Shown here: in pieces, positions 48,481-57,898 of the stretch
Numbering within the stretch: position 1 is the stretch's first letter
Layout: the number at the start of each line of letters is the position of its first letter
DNA from: Rahnella laticis
GTDB taxonomy: Bacteria; Pseudomonadota; Gammaproteobacteria; Enterobacterales; Enterobacteriaceae
NCBI RefSeq assembly: GCF_015644585.1
Contig: NZ_JADOBI010000011.1
Span: 118,328 to 182,327, forward strand
Length of the DNA stretch: 64,000 nt
Reading direction: 5' to 3'
The notes under the pieces: model-generated
Seen by the model: only the letters and a program-made list of their open reading frames with translations
Told to the model about the DNA's origin: nothing
Database searches by the model: none
Made by a program: the position numbers and the translations under genes

Positions 48481-48912
48481 ATGTTCTTTTCAGTCGGTCT
48501 TGAAACGCCTAAAGATGACAAAACAGCTTACGGCATGGTGGTGCCCGCATTCACCGCATTTGACTATGGATGCTTTTCCGCGGCGGATACGCGTGAAGAA
48601 ATTGCGCCAATGGTGCGTGAGGCAATCCTGATGACGGTGGAGGATCTGCTCGAAAGCGAAAGATACGTAGTGGATGATATTTTCGATGCCGGGCATTTAG
48701 TCTATGCGGCCAATCCTGAGTATGCCGGCTTTGATACCTGGTTTCTGATTGACATCGATCTCTCAGAATTTGAAGGAAAAGCCCATCGCATTAATATTTC
48801 TCTGCCCGATACGCTGATCAAACGTATTGATAACAAAGTGAAAGAGCATCCTTCCTATCGCGATCGCAGCCATTTTCTGGCGATGGCGGCACGGAAAGAA
48901 TTGCTGGCCTGA
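48481..48912 (+). CDS. hicB: HicB-family antitoxin
   Basis: 143-aa antitoxin. The N-terminal HicB fold (MFFSVGLETPKDDKTAYGMVVPAFTAFDYGCFSAADTREEIAPMVREAI) is followed by a ribbon-helix-helix-like DNA-binding end (about 105-140: HRINISLPDTLIKRIDNKVKEHPSYRDRSHFLAMAARKEL). GGGAGG lies 6 nt before the ATG at 48481. It is intact although the partner hicA carries a stop, making it an orphan antitoxin, possibly retained as a regulator or against foreign HicA. Confidence 0.88.
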   Translation: MFFSVGLETPKDDKTAYGMVVPAFTAFDYGCFSAADTREEIAPMVREAILMTVEDLLESERYVVDDIFDAGHLVYAANPEYAGFDTWFLIDIDLSEFEGKAHRINISLPDTLIKRIDNKVKEHPSYRDRSHFLAMAARKELLA

Positions 48913-49080
48913 ATACCTTGCAGCAGGAACATTCTCCTGCTGCATATCATCCTGTTTTTATGGCTATTACAAAACCCGATAGTTGCCATTAAAACTATTC
49001 ATTGGTTTAATATTTCAACCAAAACGATAATCGTTTTTTCGCATTTCCCTGCCCTTCAATAAGATCCGTTGATTCTCATT

Positions 49081-50265
49081 ATGAAAAAAACTACAACACA
49101 TTCCCCGCTCAGCCCGGCGCTGATCATGCTGATGGCGGTGGCCACCGGGCTTGCCGTTGCCAGTAACTATTATCCTCAACCGCTGCTGGAAACCATTGCG
49201 CGTGCGTTCAGCCTTTCCGTTAATCAGGCCGGTTTTATCGTCACCGTCGCTCAGCTGGGTTATGCCTGCGGGCTGATGTTTATCGTTCCGCTGGGCGATA
49301 TGTTTGAACGTCGTAACCTGATTGTGCTGATGACACTGCTTTCCGCCGCAGGGTTGCTGATCACTGCGATGGCACCGACGCTGACTATCATGCTGGTGGG
49401 GACGGCGCTGACCGGGCTGTTCTCGGTGGTGGCGCAGATTCTGGTGCCGCTGGCGGCGACGCTGGCTGAACCGGAACGGCGCGGCAAAGTGGTCGGGCTG
49501 ATTATGTCCGGTCTGTTGCTGGGTATTCTGCTGGCCCGGACGGTTGCCGGTGCACTGGCGACACTCGGCGGCTGGCGGACGGTGTACTGGGTTGCCAGTG
49601 CGCTGATGATTATCATGGCACTGGTCTTGTGGCGCAAACTGCCCAAACATCAGCAGCATACGGATCTTAATTATCCGCAACTGCTCAAATCCATTTTCAC
49701 CCTGTTTATCCACACGCCGGTTTTACGCACCCGCGCGCTGATTGGTATGTTCTGTTTTGCCAACTTCAGTATTTTGTGGACGTCGATGGCGTTCCTGCTG
49801 GCTGGCCCGGCGTATCACTATTCCGAAGGGGTGATTGGCCTGTTTGGTCTGGTCGGCGCAGCGGGCGCACTGGCGGCTACACGCGCCGGACATCTGGCCG
49901 ACAAAGGCAAAGCGCATCTGACAACAACGGCGGGACTGGTGCTGCTTTTACTGTCCTGGGCGGCGATCGCTTACGGTCAGCATTCGGTGATCTCGCTGAT
50001 CGTCGGCATCATCGTTTTGGACCTTTCGGTTCAGGGCGTGCACATCACCAACCAAAGTGTGATTTACAAATCGATGCCGGAAGCGCGTAACCGCCTGACT
50101 GCAGGCTACATGACAACGTACTTTATTGGCGGCGCGGTAGGGTCTCTGGTGTCGGCTTCGGCTTATCAAACCGCGGGCTGGTATGGGGTCTCGGTGGCAG
50201 GCACCATCATGTGCGTACTGAATTTACTGGTCTGGCTAAAAGGGTATAAACACAAGCTCGCCTGA
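49081..50265 (+). CDS. ygaY: MFS transporter at the ygaY position
   Basis: 394-aa, 12-helix MFS exporter: LAVASNYYPQPLLETIARAFSLSVNQAGFIVTVAQLGYACGLMFIVPLGDMFERRNLI (helices 1-2 plus loop signature), then LIMSGLLLGILLARTVAGALATLGGWRTVYW, the exporter motif C region. In E. coli the proX-ygaZ gap holds ygaY, an MFS gene that is broken there and whose conceptual product is about the same length. This intact gene is probably the orthologue, by position and length. Substrate unknown. The ATG at 49081 is preferred to a TTG four codons upstream. Confidence 0.82.
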   Translation: MKKTTTHSPLSPALIMLMAVATGLAVASNYYPQPLLETIARAFSLSVNQAGFIVTVAQLGYACGLMFIVPLGDMFERRNLIVLMTLLSAAGLLITAMAPTLTIMLVGTALTGLFSVVAQILVPLAATLAEPERRGKVVGLIMSGLLLGILLARTVAGALATLGGWRTVYWVASALMIIMALVLWRKLPKHQQHTDLNYPQLLKSIFTLFIHTPVLRTRALIGMFCFANFSILWTSMAFLLAGPAYHYSEGVIGLFGLVGAAGALAATRAGHLADKGKAHLTTTAGLVLLLLSWAAIAYGQHSVISLIVGIIVLDLSVQGVHITNQSVIYKSMPEARNRLTAGYMTTYFIGGAVGSLVSASAYQTAGWYGVSVAGTIMCVLNLLVWLKGYKHKLA

Positions 50266-50281
50266 TAACGTACGAAATTAC

Positions 50282-50310
50282 ATCAGGAGGGAATCATCAC
50301 CCCTCCTGAT
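50282..50310. terminator. Hairpin after the ygaY-like gene
   Basis: Perfect 10-bp stem ATCAGGAGGG / CCCTCCTGAT with a 9-nt loop, 16 bp after the stop. Only weak T content follows; likely terminator. Confidence 0.6.
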
Positions 50311-50440
50311 TAGCTTGCGAATAATCATATTGGAAATTTATTTGAACCAAAGGGTGTTAACAATACTTACAGTCTGGTAATGTTTACGCCATAAATTATT
50401 CGCCGGCATCCTCCCGGTTTTCACAATGTTTTAAATACCC

Positions 50441-51202
50441 ATGCACAGCAACCCTGATCTCGAAGCGCCTGACCCCGTCCGCGTTTCCACTTTCGCACAA
50501 GGTATTACCGATAGCCTTCCTATCGTGATTGGTTATCTTCCTATCGCTTTTGCGTTCGGCCTCAGCGCAGTCAAACTCGGTTTCACGCCCGCTGAAAGTC
50601 TGCTGTTCTCCATACTTATCTATGCTGGCGCCAGTCAGTTTGTGATCACCGCGCTGCTCAGCGCCGGGATGTCTCTCTGGGTTTCCGCTCTTACCGTGAT
50701 GGCCATGGACGTTCGCCATGTTCTCTACGGCCCTTCGCTGCGCAACCGTATTGCGGGAAAACTCAGCGGTAAAAAAACCGCACTCTGGGCGTTTGGCCTG
50801 ACCGACGAAGTTTTTGCTGCCGCCACCGCCAAACTCGTCCGTGATAAACGCAGCTGGAGCGAGAACTGGATGTGTGGCATCGCGCTTTCTTCCTGGCTCT
50901 CGTGGGTTTTCGGCACCGCCGTCGGCGCACTTTTCGGCAATGGCCCGCTGGAAAATTACCCTGCCATTGAAGCCGCGCTCGGATTCATGCTGCCCGCCCT
51001 TTTCCTGAGTTTCCTGCTCGCCGCTTTTAAGCGCCAGCAAAGTAGGGTGTTTGTTGCCTCGCTGGCCGGTGCACTCAGCGGGCTGTTGTTCTGGTCGATT
51101 CCTGCCGCTATCGGATGCGGCCTCGGCGCCGGATGTCTGGCCGCCCTGCTGCAACCCGCAGCCTCAGCGAGCGCGACGGAGGTCACCCCGGATGAGCACT
51201 GA
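50441..51202 (+). CDS. ygaZ: AzlC-family branched-chain amino acid exporter subunit YgaZ
   Basis: 253-aa inner-membrane protein that with YgaH exports L-valine (and methionine) in E. coli. Conserved blocks: DSLPIVIGYLPIAFAFGLSAVKLGFTP, YAGASQFVITALLSAG, VMAMDVRHVLYGPSLR and ALWAFGLTDEVFAAATAKLV. No clear Shine-Dalgarno precedes the ATG at 50441. It overlaps ygaH by 11 bases. Confidence 0.95.
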   Translation: MHSNPDLEAPDPVRVSTFAQGITDSLPIVIGYLPIAFAFGLSAVKLGFTPAESLLFSILIYAGASQFVITALLSAGMSLWVSALTVMAMDVRHVLYGPSLRNRIAGKLSGKKTALWAFGLTDEVFAAATAKLVRDKRSWSENWMCGIALSSWLSWVFGTAVGALFGNGPLENYPAIEAALGFMLPALFLSFLLAAFKRQQSRVFVASLAGALSGLLFWSIPAAIGCGLGAGCLAALLQPAASASATEVTPDEH

Positions 51203-51533
51203 TGTCATTCTGGTTTGCCTGCTGGTCGGCGCCGTCAATTACCTCTTTCGATATTTGCCACTGCGCATGGGCGCACGGCAGAAGTCGGGGACGCTGAAAA
51301 GCGGCCCGCTGTCCCGCGTGCTCGACAGCATCGGTATCGCCTCAATCTGTGCGTTACTGGTGGTGTCCAGCACCCCGGAAATTCTCCGCGACCAACAAAA
51401 ACTGCTGCCTTCACTGGCCGGTTTTGTGCTGCTCGCACTGATTTTCTGGCGAACCAAAAGCATTATTATCGCAACACTGACGGGGGCCGTGGTCTACGGC
51501 CTGGTGTTCAAGGTAATGCTGCTGGCGGGCTGA
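51192..51533 (+). CDS. ygaH: AzlD-type L-valine exporter subunit YgaH
   Basis: 113-aa small membrane partner of YgaZ with about four helices: ILVCLLVGAVNYLFRYLPLRMG, SIGIASICALLVVSST, LLPSLAGFVLLALIFWRTKSIIIATLTGAVVYGLVF. Start ATG at 51192 is inside the end of ygaZ, indicating coupled translation. Lies just upstream of emrR, as in E. coli. Confidence 0.94.
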   Translation: MSTDVILVCLLVGAVNYLFRYLPLRMGARQKSGTLKSGPLSRVLDSIGIASICALLVVSSTPEILRDQQKLLPSLAGFVLLALIFWRTKSIIIATLTGAVVYGLVFKVMLLAG

Positions 51534-51707
51534 GGTCGTTTTTTACCGTAAGGCAACAACCGGGCAAACTTTGCCGAATACTTTAAACATCGAATAATTC
51601 ACTGGAGTTATGAAACACACTAATTGCTAAAGAATTGGTGATTCATGACATTGATATTATTAATTACCATCGTTACTATGTCATCTGTAACTAATGAGGC
51701 TTCTCAT

Positions 51708-52229
51708 ATGGACAGTTCGTTCGCGCCAATTGAACACATGTTAAATTTCCGGGCTAAAAAGCAAAAAGATTTCCCTTATCAGGAAATCCTGCTGACCCGC
51801 CTGTGTATGCACATGCAAAGTAAATTGCTGGAAAACCGCAATAAGATGCTGAAAGCGCAAGGCATCAACGAAACGCTGTTTATGGCCCTGATCACGCTTG
51901 ATGCGCAGGAAAGCCACAGTATTCAGCCTTCGGAGCTAAGCTCAGCGCTGGGTTCTTCCCGCACCAATGCCACCCGTATTGCGGATGAATTGGAAAAACG
52001 CGGATGGATTGAACGTCGTGAGAGCGACAATGACCGCCGGTGTCTGCATTTGCACCTGACGGCCGATGGTGAAGCTTTTATCCAGAAGTTACTGCCGCCT
52101 CAACATAAGAGCCTGCATTTTCTCTGGTCAACCCTGGACGCAGATGAGCAGAAGCAGTTAGAAACCCTGACGCGCAAACTGTTAACTCGCCTTGATCAGA
52201 TGGATGCGACAGCACTACAACAATTCTAA
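51708..52229 (+). CDS. emrR: MarR-family repressor EmrR (MprA)
   Basis: 173-aa repressor of the emr pump operon, released by uncouplers, salicylate and nalidixic acid in E. coli. It matches E. coli MprA over long blocks: [44 protein letters not shown] and the winged helix [50 protein letters not shown] at 51708 is the conserved start; a 21-codon extension is rejected. It is the first gene of emrR-OMF-emrA-emrB. Confidence 0.96.
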   Translation: MDSSFAPIEHMLNFRAKKQKDFPYQEILLTRLCMHMQSKLLENRNKMLKAQGINETLFMALITLDAQESHSIQPSELSSALGSSRTNATRIADELEKRGWIERRESDNDRRCLHLHLTADGEAFIQKLLPPQHKSLHFLWSTLDADEQKQLETLTRKLLTRLDQMDATALQQF

Positions 52230-52252
52230 ATTTCTGTTCAGGTAAACCACAC

Positions 52253-53707
52253 ATGTCACTCCAAGCTCGCTGGAGGCTTACGCCGCTGTTTGCCGTTTTG
52301 ATTTTGGCTGGCTGCGCCTCCAGTAATAATATTGCTCCTCAGTCGTCGCTGCTGGATACCCAACAGCTTCATCTGCAGCAGGCAAAAGTCAGTTCTCTGA
52401 CCATCGGCCCACAGTGGTGGCGTAGTCTTAATGACCCGCAGCTTGATAACCTGATGACCACGACGTTGCAAAACTCGCCGTCATTGCGTCAGGCCGCGGC
52501 TCGCGTGCGCGAAGCGCAGAGCGTGATGGGCGAAGCAGATGCAGCCAATGGCCCCTATCTGGATTTGAACGGTTCGATGCGACGTGAACGTGTGGCGAAA
52601 AACACGATCCCGCCGTTCCTGACCAGCTATCCCGAAGCGCCAATCTACGACAACAGCAACAGCCTCGGGCTGAATCTGAGCTATGAGTTTGACTGGTGGG
52701 GTAAATACCGCAATCAGGTGAATGCCGCGAAAGCACAGGTGGATTCCGCCCGCGCCGAGCAGGCAGAAGCTGCGCTGACGCTGACCAGTTCGGTAGCGTC
52801 AGCCTATTATCAGTTGCAGGCCAATCTGGCTTTGCAGGATGTTCTGCAACACGAAGTGGATAACAATCAGCATCTGGCGGATTTGCGCAAAGCGCAGTAT
52901 CAGGCCGGTGTCTATGGCATTGAAATTCCGCAACAAACCCAGGCTCAGGCCGACAGTGCTAAACAGCAAATCATCAACCTGAAAGCCCAGACCGAACAGC
53001 TGAGACATCAGCTTTCCGCGCTGGCGGGTCAGGGGCCTGACGCGATGAACGGGCTGCACGCCGTGGCATTGCCACCGGCTGAAGCGCTGGCACCGATTGG
53101 CGAGCTGACACTGGATTTGCTGGGTAAACGCCCGGACATCACTGCACAGCGTGATCTGGTGGAATCCTATTCCCAGCGAGTCAGTGCGGCCAAAAAAGAG
53201 TTCTACCCAAGCCTTTCCATCAGCGCCTTTGGCGGTCTGACGACCACCAACTACGGCGGCACCAGCCCAAATCTTCTGGAAGCAGCCAGCAAGGCCTGGA
53301 ATATCACCCCAGCGATTTCGCTGCCGATATTCCACGCGGGCGCACTGCGTTCCAAACTGGGCGAAGAGTCCGCGTTATATGACCAGTCCGTTGAGTCATA
53401 TAACCAGACCATCCTGAGCGCCATCCAGCAAACTGCGGATGCCATTACCCTCTCGAAAAGCAGCGTTGAACAATTGCAGCAGGCTTCTTCTGCCGCTAAA
53501 TCGCTGGAAGAGGTGTATCGCGTTTCGGATGCAAGATACAACGCTGGCGTCATCGGACGGGATGAGCTGTTAACCAGCCAGTCAGCGCTCCTGCAACAGC
53601 AACAGGCGCAACTTACCGCCAGCAGTCAGCTGATGCAGGCAAAAATCAGTCTCATTCGTGCGCTCGGGGGTGGCTATCAGGCCCCGGCTGCGAACCAAAA
53701 ATCATAA
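52253..53707 (+). CDS. RND/MFS-pump outer-membrane factor lipoprotein (NodT/OprM type) in the emr operon
   Basis: 484-aa TolC-superfamily channel. The signal ends in the lipobox ILAGC (Cys about 21), so it is lipid-anchored. The family pattern is visible: WWRSLNDPQLDNLMTTTLQNSPSLRQAAARVREAQ, LNLSYEFDWWGKYRNQVNAAKAQVDSARAEQAEAALTLTSSVASAYYQL, GKRPDITAQRDLVESYSQRVSAAKKEFYPSLSISAFGG and ISLPIFHAGALRSKLGEESALYDQSVESYNQTILSA. It lies between emrR and emrA with 23- and 25-bp gaps. E. coli has no such gene here and uses TolC, so this pump probably has its own exit duct. Confidence 0.9.
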   Translation: MSLQARWRLTPLFAVLILAGCASSNNIAPQSSLLDTQQLHLQQAKVSSLTIGPQWWRSLNDPQLDNLMTTTLQNSPSLRQAAARVREAQSVMGEADAANGPYLDLNGSMRRERVAKNTIPPFLTSYPEAPIYDNSNSLGLNLSYEFDWWGKYRNQVNAAKAQVDSARAEQAEAALTLTSSVASAYYQLQANLALQDVLQHEVDNNQHLADLRKAQYQAGVYGIEIPQQTQAQADSAKQQIINLKAQTEQLRHQLSALAGQGPDAMNGLHAVALPPAEALAPIGELTLDLLGKRPDITAQRDLVESYSQRVSAAKKEFYPSLSISAFGGLTTTNYGGTSPNLLEAASKAWNITPAISLPIFHAGALRSKLGEESALYDQSVESYNQTILSAIQQTADAITLSKSSVEQLQQASSAAKSLEEVYRVSDARYNAGVIGRDELLTSQSALLQQQQAQLTASSQLMQAKISLIRALGGGYQAPAANQKS

Positions 53708-53732
53708 TAAAAGACTCAGTGTGGAGAAGACC

Positions 53733-54908
53733 ATGAGCGCAAATGCCGAAACTCAGGCAACGCCGCAAGCTCCGAAAAATAAGAAGAAAACGCGCAAAGT
53801 CGCGATGCTCTTGTTAACCGGGATTTTCATTATTATCGCCATCGCCTACCTGTTTTACTGGCTGCTGGTGTTACGTCATTTCCAGTCTACCGATGATGCG
53901 TATGTTGCCGGTAATCAGGTTCAGATTATGGCGCAGGTGTCAGGTAGCGTGACTGACGTCAATTTCGACAGCACCGACTTTGTCAAAAAAGGCGACGTGC
54001 TGGTGACTATCGATCCGACCGATGCGGAACAGGCGTTCGAACGTTCTAAAACGGCGCTGGCTAACAGCGTGCGCCAGACGCATCAGCTGATCATCAACGG
54101 CAAACAGTATCAGGCAAATATCGCGCTGCGTGCGACGCAACTGCAACAGGCGCAGTCTGACCTGAAACGCCGTATCGTGCTGGGCAACGTTGACGCCATT
54201 GGCCGTGAAGAACTTCAACACGCCCGTGACGCCGTGGATACCGCGAAAGCGCAATATGATGTCGCCGTGCAGCAATACAACGCGAATCAGGCGATGGTGC
54301 TGAACACGCCGGTTGATCAGCAACCACAAGTTTTGCAGGCCGCCGCGCAGGTTCGTGACGCATGGCTCGCCCTGCAACGTACCAAAATCCGCAGCCCGAT
54401 TGACGGTTTTGTTTCCCGTCGCGCGGTTCAGATCGGACAGCAAATCAGCCCGACCACGTCTCTGATGGCCGTTGTTCCTGCTCATCACATCTGGGTTGAT
54501 GCCAACTTTAAAGAAACTCAGCTGGCGAATATGCGTATTGGTCAGGTTGCCACCGTCGTCAGCGATATGTACGGCGATGACGTGAAATATCACGGCAAAG
54601 TGGTCGGTATGGATATGGGCACCGGCGGAGCGTTCTCACTGCTTCCGGCACAAAATGCGACCGGCAACTGGATCAAAGTGGTTCAGCGCCTGCCGGTGCG
54701 TATTGAGCTTAACGATCAGGAAGTTGCGGAACATCCGCTGCGCATTGGTTTGTCCACGCTGGTGACGGTTGATACTCAAAACCGTGATGGCCTGGTGCTG
54801 GCCGATACCGTGCGTTCCGAACCGCTGTATCAGACTTCGGCTCTGACACTGGATCTGGCCCCGGCTAATGCCATCATTGCTGATGTTATTCACGCAAATG
54901 CGGGCTAA
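53733..54908 (+). CDS. emrA: Multidrug efflux periplasmic adaptor EmrA
   Basis: 391-aa membrane-fusion protein (E. coli 390). One N-terminal helix (VAMLLLTGIFIIIAIAYLFYWLLVLRHFQSTDDAYVAGNQ) is followed by a lipoyl half, a long alpha-hairpin (about 95-215, AKAQYDVAVQQYNANQAMV) and the second lipoyl half TKIRSPIDGFVSRRAVQIGQQISPTTSLMAVVP. The barrel ends GLSTLVTVDTQNRDG. The start at 53733 follows GGAGAAGACC; an upstream extension within the previous gene is rejected. It bridges EmrB to the outer-membrane factor. Confidence 0.95.
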   Translation: MSANAETQATPQAPKNKKKTRKVAMLLLTGIFIIIAIAYLFYWLLVLRHFQSTDDAYVAGNQVQIMAQVSGSVTDVNFDSTDFVKKGDVLVTIDPTDAEQAFERSKTALANSVRQTHQLIINGKQYQANIALRATQLQQAQSDLKRRIVLGNVDAIGREELQHARDAVDTAKAQYDVAVQQYNANQAMVLNTPVDQQPQVLQAAAQVRDAWLALQRTKIRSPIDGFVSRRAVQIGQQISPTTSLMAVVPAHHIWVDANFKETQLANMRIGQVATVVSDMYGDDVKYHGKVVGMDMGTGGAFSLLPAQNATGNWIKVVQRLPVRIELNDQEVAEHPLRIGLSTLVTVDTQNRDGLVLADTVRSEPLYQTSALTLDLAPANAIIADVIHANAG

Positions 54909-54925
54909 AACCTCCGGAGGCCTCT

Positions 54926-56461
54926 GTGGCAAATAAACCGCTGGTAGGCGCCCCGCTGGCCTGGATGACGGTGGCTTTGTCTTTGGCCACCTTTATGCAG
55001 GTGCTGGACTCGACGATCGCCAACGTGGCGATCCCGACCATCGCCGGGAATCTGGGTGCCTCAAACTCACAGGGCACCTGGGTGATTACGTCGTTCGGGG
55101 TGGCAAACGCCATCTCGATCCCCATCACCGGCTGGCTGGCAAAGCGCATCGGTGAGGTCAAACTTTTCCTGTGGTCCACGATACTGTTTGCGCTCGCGTC
55201 CTGGCTTTGCGGGATGTCCAACAGCTTGGAAATGCTGATCTTCTTCCGTGTGCTGCAAGGCGTGGTAGCAGGTCCGCTGATCCCGTTATCACAAAGTTTG
55301 CTACTGAATAACTATCCGCCAGCCAAGCGAAGTACCGCGCTCGCACTCTGGTCGATGACTGTGATCGTCGCCCCGATTTGCGGGCCGATCCTCGGCGGTT
55401 ATATCAGTGATAACTTCCACTGGGGATGGATCTTCTTCATCAACGTACCGATCGCCATCGTGGTCGTTGTGCTGACGCTGAGAACCCTGAAAGGCCGCGA
55501 AACCGCCACGCAGATCCGTCCGATCGACAGTGTCGGGCTGGTGTTACTGGTACTGGGCATCGGCGCATTGCAGGTGATGCTCGACCGGGGCAAGGAGCTG
55601 GACTGGTTTAACTCGACGGAAATTATCGTACTGGCGGTCGTGGCGGTGATCGCGTTGTGCTTCCTGGTAGTCTGGGAGCTGACCGATGACCATCCGATAG
55701 TCGACCTGTCGCTGTTTAAATCGCGAAACTTCACCATCGGCGTGCTGTGTATCAGCCTGGCCTACATGCTCTACTTCGGCGCGATTGTTTTGCTGCCGCA
55801 GCTGTTGCAGGAGGTCTATGGTTATACCGCCACCTGGGCGGGTCTGGCGTCCGCGCCGGTAGGCATTCTGCCGGTGCTGATGTCGCCGATTATTGGCCGC
55901 TTCGCACACCGTCTGGATATGCGAAAACTGGTGACGTTCAGCTTTATTATGTACGCCTACTGTTTCTTCTGGCGTGCATATACCTTTGAACCGGGGATGG
56001 ATTTTGGTGCTTCTGCATGGCCGCAGTTTATTCAGGGCTTTGCGGTAGGCTGCTTCTTCATGCCGCTAACCACCATTATTCTGTCGGGATTACCGCCGGA
56101 ACGTATGGCGGCAGCCTCCAGTTTGTCGAACTTTATCCGTACGCTGGCGGGGTCTATCGGGACGTCAATCACCACGACGATGTGGTCGAACCGGGAATCG
56201 CTGCACCATGCGCAGCTGACCGAAAACATCACACCGTACAACCCGGCGGCGACGCAAACTTATCAGCAGCTGGAAGGGATTGGCATGAGCCATCAGCAGG
56301 CTTCCGGCTGGATAGCGCGGGAAATTACGAATCAGGGGCTTATCATCTCTGCTAACGAGATTTTCTGGTTATCCGGCGGGGCATTCCTGGTACTACTGAT
56401 TTTAATCTGGTTCGCCCGTCCGCCATTCAGCAGCGGCGGTGGCGGCGGTGGTGCGCACTGA
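54926..56461 (+). CDS. emrB: Multidrug efflux MFS transporter EmrB (GTG start)
   Basis: 511-aa, 14-helix DHA2 proton-drug antiporter exporting hydrophobic compounds such as uncouplers and nalidixic acid. Motifs seen: LATFMQVLDSTIANVAIPTIAGNLGAS in helix 1, SWLCGMSNSLEMLIFFRVLQGVVAGPLIPLSQSLL, and motif C APICGPILGGYISDNFHW. The C-terminus ends in a Gly run (SSGGGGGGAH). The start is GTG at 54926, with GGAGG 6 nt upstream and no in-frame ATG nearby that keeps helix 1. Last gene of the emr operon. Confidence 0.96.
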   Translation: MANKPLVGAPLAWMTVALSLATFMQVLDSTIANVAIPTIAGNLGASNSQGTWVITSFGVANAISIPITGWLAKRIGEVKLFLWSTILFALASWLCGMSNSLEMLIFFRVLQGVVAGPLIPLSQSLLLNNYPPAKRSTALALWSMTVIVAPICGPILGGYISDNFHWGWIFFINVPIAIVVVVLTLRTLKGRETATQIRPIDSVGLVLLVLGIGALQVMLDRGKELDWFNSTEIIVLAVVAVIALCFLVVWELTDDHPIVDLSLFKSRNFTIGVLCISLAYMLYFGAIVLLPQLLQEVYGYTATWAGLASAPVGILPVLMSPIIGRFAHRLDMRKLVTFSFIMYAYCFFWRAYTFEPGMDFGASAWPQFIQGFAVGCFFMPLTTIILSGLPPERMAAASSLSNFIRTLAGSIGTSITTTMWSNRESLHHAQLTENITPYNPAATQTYQQLEGIGMSHQQASGWIAREITNQGLIISANEIFWLSGGAFLVLLILIWFARPPFSSGGGGGGAH

Positions 56462-56507
56462 TTTCATGTCGCCAGTTAACACGAATCAGTAAACATCAGA
56501 AAGCAAA

Positions 56508-56533
56508 ACGGACGCTCAGGGCGTCCGTTTTTT
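56508..56533. terminator. Terminator between emrB and yfiF
   Basis: ACGGACGC / GCGTCCGT stem with an A-run on the left and TTTTTT on the right. Usable in both directions. Confidence 0.93.
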
Positions 56534-56551
56534 ATGGGTGAAAATCAGGAT

Positions 56552-57655
56552 TTACGCCTGATTCTGACGCCACCATTCAGCCAGCAAAATACCGGTCGCG
56601 ACGGAAACGTTCAGGCTTTCAACTTTGCCCGTACCGCCGATAGACACGCTCAGGTCGCCCTGCTGCCATGCGCTGTCGGACAGGCCGTCGCTTTCTTCGC
56701 CCAGCACCAGCACCATTTTGGCAGGCAGCTCAGCTTTACCGAGCGCCGTCCCTTTGTGGCTGGACGTGGTCACGATGGTGTAACCGGCTTTACGGAAGGT
56801 CGCCAGCACATCAAGGAAGTTATCCGCACTGATAGCTTTAACGTGTTCTGCGCCGCCTTCAGCGGTACGCACGGCGGCACCGGATTCCAGCTGAGCCGGA
56901 TCCTGAACCATCATCCCGTTGATACCAAAATGCGCACATGAACGCATGATACCGCCGAGGTTGTGCGGGTTGCCGACGTTTTCCAGCGCCAGCACACAGT
57001 CTTTCGCAGGAGCAGATTGCAGATAAGTTTCTGCATCCAGACCCTGACGTTTTTTAATCAGGAAACACACGCCGCCGTGGTGTTCCGTGCCGGAAGCTTT
57101 CACCAGCTCTTCGTCTTCAACCACGTGATACGCTTTGCGGTTTGCCGCCATCCAGCGCAGCGCTTCGCGGAAACGCGGAGTGACTGATTGCACAAACCAC
57201 GCGCGAACAATCGCGTCAGGACGGCTGGCAAACAGCGCCTGACAGGCATTCTCGCCGTAAACGCGGGTTTCTTCCTGGCGCTGACGACGCAGCTGTTCAG
57301 GGTCGATGAAACTTTTACCGCTGATACCACCGTGATCCGGTACAGATTCATCCGCCGGTGCACGGGAAACAGTTTTCCACGGAGAGGAGTACGGACCGTC
57401 GTCTTCACGTGCCGGACGACGCGGGCGATCATCACCACGACGAGGTGCAGGGCCGCGTGAATCACCACGGGAATCGCTGCTGCGACGCTCATTGCGGCGG
57501 GCATCGTCAGGACGGGAACCCTGGCGAGGTTTATCGCCCGGACGTCCTTTATTGTTGGAAGGACGTTTATCGTTGTTGCGGTTATCGCCGTCGTCGTCAC
57601 TACGGACGTACATCACTTTGACTTTGCCGTTCTTGCCACTGAATGAATCGTTCAT
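56552..57655 (-). CDS. yfiF: SpoU/TrmH-family RNA 2'-O-methyltransferase YfiF
   Basis: 367-aa putative rRNA/tRNA ribose methyltransferase. The N-terminal ~90 residues are Arg/Asp/Gly-rich and disordered-looking ([34 protein letters not shown]), followed by the conserved [43 protein letters not shown], an L30e-like substrate domain and the SPOUT knot with [21 protein letters not shown] (motif 1), [10 protein letters not shown] (2) and [15 protein letters not shown] (3). ATG at 57655 follows GGAGAG; a 4-codon extension is rejected. The RNA target is unknown. Confidence 0.92.
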   Translation of the reverse strand: MNDSFSGKNGKVKVMYVRSDDDGDNRNNDKRPSNNKGRPGDKPRQGSRPDDARRNERRSSDSRGDSRGPAPRRGDDRPRRPAREDDGPYSSPWKTVSRAPADESVPDHGGISGKSFIDPEQLRRQRQEETRVYGENACQALFASRPDAIVRAWFVQSVTPRFREALRWMAANRKAYHVVEDEELVKASGTEHHGGVCFLIKKRQGLDAETYLQSAPAKDCVLALENVGNPHNLGGIMRSCAHFGINGMMVQDPAQLESGAAVRTAEGGAEHVKAISADNFLDVLATFRKAGYTIVTTSSHKGTALGKAELPAKMVLVLGEESDGLSDSAWQQGDLSVSIGGTGKVESLNVSVATGILLAEWWRQNQA

Positions 57656-57898
57656 TTTTCTCTCCACCTACGCGCAGGGCGCGAAGATTACCTGATGTCT
57701 GTGAGCTAAGCCACAGGCTTTCGACCAAAAGCTAAAAACTATCGTATTCATTGAATAAACCGCGTTGTTTACGTGACGTGGCGCCCCCATACTTACAACA
57801 TACAAGTAACATATCAGCCGTTTTGTTTACCGCTTTATGCGTAAAGCCGGGGTTCTGGTTGATACCATTCTCACGTTAAGCAATGTAGAGGCTATTTT

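Noticed and set aside
56534..57621. Open frames on the plus strand opposite yfiF
   Set aside because: The Arg/Asp-rich N-terminus of yfiF leaves the complementary strand free of stops. No recognisable protein.
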